From NCBI GenBank assembly GCA_946631535.1, contig CAMPAF010000034.1, forward strand, positions 1 to 15,125: a stretch of DNA of 15,125 nt. Reading direction: 5' to 3'. The notes below the pieces were generated by a model, which saw only the letters and a list, made by a program, of their open reading frames with translations, did not search any database and had not been told where the DNA came from. Made by a program: the position numbers and the translations under genes. Shown here piece after piece: positions 4,901 through 10,723 of this stretch. Origin of the DNA: an uncultured Verrucomicrobiota bacterium. Lineage in GTDB: Bacteria > Verrucomicrobiota > Kiritimatiellia > RFP12 > UBA1067. Position 1 is the stretch's first letter. Each line of letters starts with the position of its first letter.

Positions 4901-7225
4901 ATGATGAAAACGATGCAGATGTTCTTGACATCATGCGCGATGGCGATGATGGTGGCGATGCCGTCCGCAGCGTGCAAGACTCCCCTGCCAGGGGCGGACG
5001 GAAAGCATCCCGCCGTGACGTATGCGCCGTTTCCTGACGCGCTTAGCGCGTTCGTGTGGCGCAACTGGCCTGTGGTGCCGGCCGAGCGGCTGGCGGACGC
5101 GATCGGCGCATCAGTGGCCGACCTGGAGGCCGTGGCGCGCGACATGGGGCTTCCCGTGCCGCAGCCAGCGGTCTCGCCGCTCTGGCGGCGCAAGGGCTAC
5201 ATCACGGTGGTGCGCCGCAACTGGCACCTGCTGCCGTACTGCCAGCTGAAGCACGTGCTGGACATGTCCGGCAAGGAGCTGGCGTTCTCGCTCACGGAGG
5301 ACGACTTCCTCTTCGTCAAGCTCGGCAACACCAAGCCGTTCTGCTCGCCCATAGCATATTCGGCCGGGATGGCGGAGCGCGGAAGGGAGCGCCGCAGGGC
5401 GCTCGCGCGCGTGCTGGCGGAGGAAGGCGTAGTGCCGATGGCGCCGGAGGAGCCGCGCTTCGGCTTCGTGAAGGAGCTTTCTGGCATGCCCGCCGCCGAG
5501 ACGGGGGCTCCCCCAGTTAGTACCGCCGCCGAGACGGCGGCTCCCCATATGGAAAGCCGCCATCTTGGCGGCGACAACCCCTTTGACCTGAGGTTGATCT
5601 TCTCGTACTTCGCGGACTACGGAGATCCTCTGGGGGACGATGAGATCGGCTCGTATCCCGAGGGTCTGCTGGCGCGGCTCGCGGCGAACGGCGTTAACGC
5701 CGTGTGGCTGCACACCGTGCTCTCCACGCTTGCGCGCGACCCGAAGTATCCCGAGTTCGGCGAGGGGAGCGAGAGGCGCATCGCGAACCTGAAGAAGCTT
5801 GTCGCGCGGGCGGCGAAGTACGGGGTGAAGGTGTACCTCTACATGAACGAGCCGCGCGCGCAGAACGACTCTTTCTTCGAGAAGCCCGGGCGGATGGAGG
5901 CGCGCGGGGCGAAGCGCACGCATGACGGCCTCGGCTACGCGCGCTGCACGTCGTGCCCCGAGACGCGGCGCTGGATGCGGGACGCGCTGAAGTCCGTGTT
6001 CGCGCAGGTGCCGGGCCTAGGCGGCGTGTTCACGATCACGATGAGCGAGAACCTCACCAACTGCGCGTCGCGCTGGGGGAAGGACACGTGTCCGCGCTGC
6101 AAGGACCGCACGGTGGCGGACATCGTGGCGGAGGTCAACCGCACCATCAGCGAAGGCGTGAAGGCCGGGAACCCCGACGCGGAAGTGGTGTGCTGGGATT
6201 GGGGGTGGCCGATGCAGGACCGGACGAACATCGTTGCGCACCTGCCGGCCGGATGCCGCGTGATGACGGTGAGCGAGCGCGGCGTGCCGACGGACCGCGG
6301 CGGGGTGAAGTCGACGATCAACGAGTACTCGCTTTCCGCGCCCGGCCCGAGCGATGCGGCGAAGGAGCTGTGGGCGGCTGCGAAGGGGCGCGGGCTCAAG
6401 ACTGCGGCGAAGGTGCAGGCCGCCCTCACGTGGGAGATGAGCGCTGTGCCGTACGTGCCGGTGATGGACCTGGTGGCGGAGCACGTGCGCAACCTGTCGG
6501 AGTCGGGCGTGGACGGCGTGATGCTCTCGTGGTCGCTCGGCAGCGCGCCGACGCCGAATCTGGAAATCTTCGCGGACTACCGTCGGGGAGAGGGAACCGA
6601 TCCCGTGTTGGACCGCCTGGCGGAACGGCTGTACGGGAAGGGCGGCGTCGCGTCCGCGCGGGCGGCGTGGAAGGCATATTCGGACGGCTTCCGCGAATAT
6701 CCGTTCTACATCTCCTCCGTCTACGCGGGCAACCACACGATCGGGCCGGCGAACCCGCTCTACCTGAAGCGGACGGGCTGGTCGGCGTCGATGGTGGGCT
6801 ATCCGTACGACGACCTTAAGGGATGGCGTTCGATCTATCCCGAGGACGCGTGGATCGGACAGATGGCGAAGGTGCGCGACGGGTTCATCGCGGGCAACGA
6901 GAAGTTCGCGCGGCTAGCCGAGTCGCTCAGCGGCGAGAAGCGCGCGGCGGCGGCCCGCGAGCTGGGCGTGTTCCGCGCGATCGAGAACCACTTCAGGTCC
7001 GTGGTGGACCAGGCGCGCTTCGTGCAGGCGCGCGAGAAGGGCGACAAGGCGGAGATGATCTCCTGCGCGCGGCGGGAGCTGGCCACGGCGAAGGCGCACC
7101 TTGCGCTCCTGCGGGCGGACAGCCGCATCGGGTACGAATGCTCGAACCACTACTACTACCTGCCGCAGGACATCATCGAGAAGATACTCAACTGCCGCGA
7201 CGTGATAGACAGCCTATCTCACTGA
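4901..7225 (+). CDS. Secreted TIM-barrel glycoside hydrolase-like protein with tandem RNW modules
   Basis: The product has 774 residues. Residues 1-24 are a signal peptide. Residues 53-84 and 105-137 are two related helical modules beginning RNW, each resembling a helix-turn-helix in spacing. Residues 198-224 are encoded by a palindromic repeat and form the linker. From about residue 228 an alpha/beta barrel is suggested by LIFSYFADYGDPL, NGVNAVWLHTVLS, YGVKVYLYMNEPR, GGVFTITMSENLTNC, AEVVCWDWGW and GVMLSWSLG. E383 in MSEN is a possible acid/base residue. Paired cysteines (CTSC 349-352, CPRC 397-400) may bind metal or be paired. The C-terminal helical part contains SRIGYECSNHYYY. It resembles uncharacterised barrel proteins of the GH20/GH67/DUF4838 type; the family and substrate cannot be fixed by eye. 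It is the last gene of the + strand block and overlaps nadA tail-to-tail by 12 bp. Confidence 0.72.
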   Translation: MMKTMQMFLTSCAMAMMVAMPSAACKTPLPGADGKHPAVTYAPFPDALSAFVWRNWPVVPAERLADAIGASVADLEAVARDMGLPVPQPAVSPLWRRKGYITVVRRNWHLLPYCQLKHVLDMSGKELAFSLTEDDFLFVKLGNTKPFCSPIAYSAGMAERGRERRRALARVLAEEGVVPMAPEEPRFGFVKELSGMPAAETGAPPVSTAAETAAPHMESRHLGGDNPFDLRLIFSYFADYGDPLGDDEIGSYPEGLLARLAANGVNAVWLHTVLSTLARDPKYPEFGEGSERRIANLKKLVARAAKYGVKVYLYMNEPRAQNDSFFEKPGRMEARGAKRTHDGLGYARCTSCPETRRWMRDALKSVFAQVPGLGGVFTITMSENLTNCASRWGKDTCPRCKDRTVADIVAEVNRTISEGVKAGNPDAEVVCWDWGWPMQDRTNIVAHLPAGCRVMTVSERGVPTDRGGVKSTINEYSLSAPGPSDAAKELWAAAKGRGLKTAAKVQAALTWEMSAVPYVPVMDLVAEHVRNLSESGVDGVMLSWSLGSAPTPNLEIFADYRRGEGTDPVLDRLAERLYGKGGVASARAAWKAYSDGFREYPFYISSVYAGNHTIGPANPLYLKRTGWSASMVGYPYDDLKGWRSIYPEDAWIGQMAKVRDGFIAGNEKFARLAESLSGEKRAAAARELGVFRAIENHFRSVVDQARFVQAREKGDKAEMISCARRELATAKAHLALLRADSRIGYECSNHYYYLPQDIIEKILNCRDVIDSLSH
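5492..5514 (+). repeat. Half copy of the 48-nt palindromic element
   Basis: The first 22 nt match the start of the full element at 5525 at 21 positions (one C-to-G change in the stem), then similarity stops. Only the first hairpin is present (5492-5498/5502-5508, one mismatch). It is read in the same frame as the full copies, giving AAETGAPP, and lies 33 nt upstream of the full copy. Confidence 0.75.
5525..5572 (+). repeat. 48-nt in-frame nested palindromic element (copy 2)
   Basis: Hairpin 1 is GCCGCCG-AGA-CGGCGGC (5525-5541) and hairpin 2 is GCCGCCA-TCT-TGGCGGC (5556-5572); both stems are perfect. The whole 48 nt is itself a palindrome: 20 of 24 mirrored positions pair by Watson-Crick around a CCATATGG centre. 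It is translated as AAETAAPHMESRHLGG (residues 209-224), in the linker between the N-terminal modules and the catalytic barrel. Confidence 0.9.
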
Positions 7226-8116
7226 GAGCATCGCGTCGATCGCGCGCTTGGCGCGGACCGCGATCTCCTCCGGCACCGTAACTACGGGCGAAAGGTCTCT
7301 CAGGCAGTCGCGTACCTTCTCGAGCGTGGTCTTCTTCATGTTAGGGCAGACCAGTTCGGCGGCGGGCCAGAACTTCTTGCCTGGATTCTCCTGGCGCAGG
7401 CGGTGGAGAATGCCGATCTCCGTGCCGACGATGAACTCCTGTGCGGGCGAGGTGCGCGCGAACGCGCACATGCCGCCGGTGGAGAGTCGCTCGTCGGCGG
7501 CGTCGCGCACCTCCTTTGGGCATTCCGGGTGCACGAGGACAGGCGCGCCCGGATGGGCGGCGCGCGCGGCTGCGACCTGCTTCGCCGTGAGGCGCGCGTG
7601 GGTGGGGCAGTAGCCGGGCCAGAGGGTGTACGAGACGCCGAGCTTATCGGCGATGTGCGAGCCGAGGTGCCTGTCGGGCACGAAGATGATCTCGCGGTCC
7701 TTCGGGAACGTGGCCATCACGCGCTCGGCGTTGCCGGAGGTCACGCAGATGTCGCATTCGGCCTTCACCTCGGCGGTGGAGTTCACGTAGCAGACCGCGG
7801 CGGCGCCGGGGTGTTGCGCCTTGAGCTCGCGGAGCTGCGCGCCGGTGATCATGTCCGCCATCGGGCAGCCAGCGGTCTCGTCGGGGATGAGGACCTTCTT
7901 GGAAGGGTTGAGGATGGCGGCCGTCTCGGCCATGAAGTACACGCCGCAGAAGACGATGACGTCAGCCTCCACGGCGGCGGCCTTGCGGGCGAGCTCGAGC
8001 GAGTCGCCCGTGAAGTCGGCGATGTCCTGCACCTCTGGGCGCTCGTAGTTGTGCGCGAGGATGACGGCGTTGCGCTCGCGCCTGAGCGCGGCGATCTCTT
8101 CTGCGGTCGTTTGCAT
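7214..8116 (-). CDS. nadA: Quinolinate synthase NadA
   Basis: NadA condenses iminoaspartate with dihydroxyacetone phosphate to quinolinate in de novo NAD synthesis, in the cytoplasm, using a [4Fe-4S] cluster. The 300-residue protein has the three ligand cysteines at the expected spacing: C57 (VFCGVYFMAE), C170 (GYCPTH) and C257 (VCPNMKKTTL). Also visible are AHNYERPEVQDIADFTGDSL, YVNSTAEVKAE, VTSGNA, VPDRHLG, HPECP and GTEIGILHRL, all typical of the family. The chosen start is MQTTAEE at 8116. Starting at 8176 would overlap the divergent coaC and encode unconserved residues. A -10 box ends 6 nt before this ATG, so the mRNA is probably leaderless. nadB and nadC are not in the window. The 3' end overlaps the convergent hydrolase gene by 12 bp. 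Confidence 0.96.
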   Translation of the reverse strand: MQTTAEEIAALRRERNAVILAHNYERPEVQDIADFTGDSLELARKAAAVEADVIVFCGVYFMAETAAILNPSKKVLIPDETAGCPMADMITGAQLRELKAQHPGAAAVCYVNSTAEVKAECDICVTSGNAERVMATFPKDREIIFVPDRHLGSHIADKLGVSYTLWPGYCPTHARLTAKQVAAARAAHPGAPVLVHPECPKEVRDAADERLSTGGMCAFARTSPAQEFIVGTEIGILHRLRQENPGKKFWPAAELVCPNMKKTTLEKVRDCLRDLSPVVTVPEEIAVRAKRAIDAMLSVR

Positions 8117-8131
8117 GCGGACATTATACCA
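8116..8131 (-). promoter_or_regulatory. Extended -10 promoter for nadA, predicted leaderless
   Basis: On the minus strand TGG-TATAAT (8131 down to 8123) is a perfect extended -10. It is followed by 6 nt and then ATG at 8116, so the expected +1 is the A of the start codon. No good -35 is visible at 16-18 bp, and there is no room for a Shine-Dalgarno sequence. Confidence 0.7.
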
Positions 8132-8151
8132 TTTTCCGCAGGGGCCATGTA

Positions 8152-8169
8152 TGGTATACTGTTGTCGCC
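8152..8169 (+). promoter_or_regulatory. Extended -10 promoter for coaC, near-leaderless
   Basis: TGG-TATACT (8152-8160) is followed by 9 nt and ATG 8170. The usual spacing puts +1 near G8167, giving a leader of about 3 nt. The -35 candidate TTTTCC (8132-8137, 17-bp spacer) is weak. No Shine-Dalgarno is present between the box and the start codon. Confidence 0.65.
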
Positions 8170-8691
8170 ATGGCAAGGACTATAGTTTTGGGCGTTACAG
8201 GGTCGATCGCCGCCTACAAGGCGTGCGAGCTGGTGCGGCTTTTCGTGAAGAACGGCGACGACGTGCACGTGGTGATGACGGACCACGCGAAGGAGTTCGT
8301 CACCCCGCTCACGTTCCGCACGCTGAGCCGCAATCCCGTGGAGAACGCGATGTTCGCGGATCCGCTAGAGTGGAAGCCGGGGCACATCTCGCTCGCTGAG
8401 GCGGCGGACGTGCTGGTGGTGGCGCCCGCGACCGCGAACATCATAGCGAAGATGGCGATCGGGATAGCTGACGACCTGCTTAGCAGCGTGGCGCTCGCCA
8501 CGAAGGCCCCGATAGTCGTCGCCCCGGCCATGAACACTGGGATGTGGGAGAACGCGGCCACGCAGGGGAACATTGAGACGCTCAAAAAGCGTGGCGTGCG
8601 GTTTGTGGAGATAGGTAACGGCGAGCTCGCCTGCGGGACTTCCGGCCCTGGCCGGATGCCCGAGCCAGAGGCGATATTCGGGGCAGTGTGA
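8170..8691 (+). CDS. coaC: Stand-alone phosphopantothenoylcysteine decarboxylase (CoaC)
   Basis: This flavoprotein decarboxylates 4'-phosphopantothenoylcysteine to phosphopantetheine in coenzyme A synthesis. The 173 residues match only the N-terminal half of the bifunctional Dfp/CoaBC. Visible are GVTGSIAAYK (FMN region, 8-17), the catalytic His H72 in GHISLA, PAMN with N122, and the substrate-clamp motif LACGTSGPGRMPEPE with C155. H72, N122 and C155 each lie three residues before the E. coli Dfp equivalents (H75, N125, C158). The frame stops at the domain boundary and no CoaB (ligase) domain follows; the next 98 bases are the pal promoter region. CoaB is therefore expected elsewhere. Other HFCD flavoproteins (UbiX, EpiD) fit less well because of PAMN and LACG. 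The gene is divergent from nadA; both make cofactors. Confidence 0.93.
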   Translation: MARTIVLGVTGSIAAYKACELVRLFVKNGDDVHVVMTDHAKEFVTPLTFRTLSRNPVENAMFADPLEWKPGHISLAEAADVLVVAPATANIIAKMAIGIADDLLSSVALATKAPIVVAPAMNTGMWENAATQGNIETLKKRGVRFVEIGNGELACGTSGPGRMPEPEAIFGAV

Positions 8692-8709
8692 AAAAACATC
8701 TGTTTGGGC

Positions 8710-8739
8710 TTGCCATCCCCCCCCATTTTCTGCTATCAT
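8710..8739 (+). promoter_or_regulatory. Sigma-70-type promoter of pal with a C8 tract in the spacer
   Basis: The -35 TTGCCA (8710-8715) and the extended -10 TGC-TATCAT (8731-8739) are 18 bp apart, with eight C in a row at 8717-8724 inside the spacer. The expected start of transcription is near 8746, giving a leader of about 45 nt with a good ribosome site. It could drive the whole pal-tat-ktrB-nfo-acn series. Confidence 0.7.
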
Positions 8740-8776
8740 TTCCCCGTTTCCAAAACCAAAGCAGATTTCAAACCAT

Positions 8777-8782
8777 AAGGAG
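8777..8782 (+). promoter_or_regulatory. Shine-Dalgarno AAGGAG of pal
   Basis: AAGGAG lies 7 nt before ATG 8790 and decides this start over the upstream open frame, which begins at the GTG (8688) that overlaps the coaC stop codon. Confidence 0.85.
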
Positions 8783-8789
8783 AAGAAAA

Positions 8790-9392
8790 ATGAAGTGCTC
8801 TACGACGATGGCTATTCTGTGCTGCGGTGCCTTGGCGCTTGCGGTTACCGGATGCAAGTATGACAATGCTAACGACGAGGACGTGACTGGCGGTGGTACG
8901 CAGGAAGTCATCACCGACGGGGCGGACGACCAGATGAACGCCAACGCAAAGGATGTGTCGACTGACGAGAACGCAAACGCGGAAGAGATGGATCTTTCCG
9001 CTGCGACGGGTCTGCCGTTCGACCAGGATCCGAACTACGCGCGTTGCACTGACGTAGACTTCGCGCCGGTATATTTCGGCTTCGACGCGTCGCAGTTGGC
9101 GCCGGCCGAGCTGTCCAAGATCGAAGCCGTGGCGCAGCACCTTCAGACTAAGACCGACCGCGTTGTGATCATCGAGGGCAACTGCGACGAGCGCGGTTCG
9201 AACGAATACAACCTCTCTCTTGGCGACCTCCGTGCCATCGCGATTCGCGACTACCTTGTCACTCTCGGCATTGACGCTCAGCGCATCCAGTCGAAGAGCT
9301 ACGGCGAGGAGAAGCCTGCAGTGACCGGACACGGCGAAGCCGCGTGGTCGAAGAACCGCCGTGGCGAGTTCGCAGTGTTCCAGCACAAGTAA
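8790..9392 (+). CDS. pal: Peptidoglycan-associated lipoprotein Pal (OmpA-like C-terminus)
   Basis: The product is a 200-residue lipoprotein. The signal peptide ends in the lipobox VTGC, so C22 is the acylated residue. Residues 23-80 are an acidic, Asn/Asp/Glu-rich low-complexity spacer. Residues about 90-198 are an OmpA-like domain: VYFGFDASQLAPAELSKI, VIIEGNCDERGSNEYNLSLG, LRAIAIRDYLVTLGI and SYGEEKPA. The GNCDERG..EYNLSLGDLRA signature (130-149) is the diaminopimelate/peptidoglycan-binding site. Pal links the outer membrane to the cell wall and normally works with TolB and the TolQRA complex, none of which is in the window. The gene stands first in a run of same-strand genes and is 33 bp ahead of the tatB-like gene. 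Confidence 0.92.
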   Translation: MKCSTTMAILCCGALALAVTGCKYDNANDEDVTGGGTQEVITDGADDQMNANAKDVSTDENANAEEMDLSAATGLPFDQDPNYARCTDVDFAPVYFGFDASQLAPAELSKIEAVAQHLQTKTDRVVIIEGNCDERGSNEYNLSLGDLRAIAIRDYLVTLGIDAQRIQSKSYGEEKPAVTGHGEAAWSKNRRGEFAVFQHK

Positions 9393-9425
9393 GGGGATTC
9401 CGGTTCGGTTGAACGTGGTTGGCTC

Positions 9426-9947
9426 ATGACGTTTGCGTTCATCTTCGAATCCGTCGGCGGCACCGAGTGGCTAGTCCTGCTCGGTGTCGTGCTTATCATT
9501 GTCGGCCCGAAGAACCTTCCGGCCGCAGCGCGCAAGATGGGGCAGATCATGTCCACCCTCAGGCGCGCGGCCGACGAGTTCAAGAGGCAGGTGATGTCGA
9601 TGGACCAGGAGGTTACGAAGACCGTGAGCGATGTCACGTCGGACACGTCGTCAGAAACTGCAGGGGAGAAGTCGTCGCCGGATGGCGACGTTGCGGCGTC
9701 CGAGAACGGCGAGGACCTCTACGGAGACGACAACCCGTATCCTGGCTACGAAGAATACTACGACGACACGCAGTACCAGGACGGAGCGGACGGAAACGAG
9801 GTGGCGGACGCGACTGACGGAGGCTTGAAGGTGGAGACGCCCGAGACGCCGCCGAAGAAGGCTCCTCCCACCGATGAGGAGCTTCGTGCCATCAAGATCA
9901 CCGTCACAACTGCCGACAATTCTGCGCAGAAGGGGAAGTCCGCATGA
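9426..9947 (+). CDS. tatB: TatA/TatB-family protein (TatB-like) with long acidic tail
   Basis: This small subunit of the twin-arginine translocase, which exports folded proteins, has 173 residues. A short N-terminal membrane helix (about 13-26, TEWLVLLGVVLIIV) is followed by the hinge GPKNLP (27-32), which is TatB-like rather than the FGxxKLP of TatA. An amphipathic helix follows (about 33-56, AARKMGQIMSTLRRAADEFKRQV). From about residue 75 the tail is acidic and disordered-looking, with a Tyr-rich stretch (YGDDNPYPGYEEYYDDTQYQ, about 99-118) and a Pro/Lys-rich part. The stop overlaps the tatC start by 4 bp, so the two are translationally coupled. No second TatA-type gene is present; it may be elsewhere, or this protein may serve both roles. 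No strong Shine-Dalgarno precedes ATG 9426. Confidence 0.87.
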   Translation: MTFAFIFESVGGTEWLVLLGVVLIIVGPKNLPAAARKMGQIMSTLRRAADEFKRQVMSMDQEVTKTVSDVTSDTSSETAGEKSSPDGDVAASENGEDLYGDDNPYPGYEEYYDDTQYQDGADGNEVADATDGGLKVETPETPPKKAPPTDEELRAIKITVTTADNSAQKGKSA

Positions 9948-10723
9948 AGATGCGCCCTCTCCTGAAGAACCCGGACGAGTATAACGATCCGCCGCGCCCG
10001 TTTTTCGAGCACATCGTCGCTTTGCGCGAGTGCCTGATCCATGCCGTGATGGCATGGGCGATCTGCTGTCTCGTGGTGGGCGTGTTCTCGCCTACCGTCC
10101 TTGGCTGGCTCAAGGCGCCTGCGGCGGCGTTGGAGGCGGCGGGCAAGATCAAGATCGTAAGCCTAAACCTGACAGGCGGATTCAGCCAGATAATGTCCAT
10201 CGCGATGTGGGGCGGTACAGGCGTGAGCTTCCCGTTCGTCATGTACTTCGTGCTGCGTTTCGTGTTTCCGGCGCTTACGAAGCGGGAGAAGGCCGCCATC
10301 CTTTTCTTCCTCATAGCCGGAGCAGTGTTCTTTGGCATCGGGGTGGTATTCGCGTATGGGCAACTGGCTCCTAACGTCGTCAGTTTCTTCGACATCGTGA
10401 ACAGGTGGGTGGGTCTGAGCGTGACTGAAGTGCAGGTGGAGAACTACGTGCCGCTGATCCTCAAGCTAGTGCTGGCCTTTGGGCTCGTGTTCCAGGTGCC
10501 GTTGCTTCTGTTCGTCCTGGGATGGCTTGGCGTCATATCGTCCGATTCCCTGCGTCGCTGGCGGAGGTTCGCCATCGTTCTTGCGTTTTTCCTCGGAATG
10601 GTGCTAACGCCGCCCGATCCGATGAGCCAGATACTCATGGCCGTGCCGCTAGTCCTTCTCTACGAGCTCAGCATCTGGGGGGTCTGGTTCAAGGAGAAGT
10701 GTTCTTTCGGGGACAAGTCATGA
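9944..10723 (+). CDS. tatC: Sec-independent protein translocase TatC
   Basis: This is the twin-arginine signal receptor of the inner membrane. At 259 residues it has the usual length and six hydrophobic segments. Family marks are PFFEHIVALREC (19-30), FVFPALTKREKAA (106-118, with the conserved Glu as E115), the FGLVFQVPLLLF segment (179-190), and the closing signature LTPPDPMSQILMAVPL (221-236) with LLYELSIW. The residue before LR in the first motif, acidic in most TatC proteins (E15 in E. coli), is A26 here. The start codon overlaps the tatB-like stop and the stop overlaps the ktrB start, each as ATGA, indicating tight coupling. Confidence 0.95.
   Translation: MKMRPLLKNPDEYNDPPRPFFEHIVALRECLIHAVMAWAICCLVVGVFSPTVLGWLKAPAAALEAAGKIKIVSLNLTGGFSQIMSIAMWGGTGVSFPFVMYFVLRFVFPALTKREKAAILFFLIAGAVFFGIGVVFAYGQLAPNVVSFFDIVNRWVGLSVTEVQVENYVPLILKLVLAFGLVFQVPLLLFVLGWLGVISSDSLRRWRRFAIVLAFFLGMVLTPPDPMSQILMAVPLVLLYELSIWGVWFKEKCSFGDKS

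Noticed and set aside
8117..8176. Upstream extension of nadA to a Met at 8176
   Set aside because: The extra 20 residues are not NadA-like, would overlap the coaC start, and would span the nadA -10 box.
9393..9425. GTTC/GAAC inverted repeat between pal and the tatB-like gene as a terminator
   Set aside because: The stem has only 4 bp and no T-run follows; it does not support termination.
10522..10719. N-terminal extension of KtrB inside tatC
   Set aside because: It lies wholly in another frame of tatC and shows no family similarity. The ATG at 10720 overlapping the tatC stop matches the usual KtrB start.
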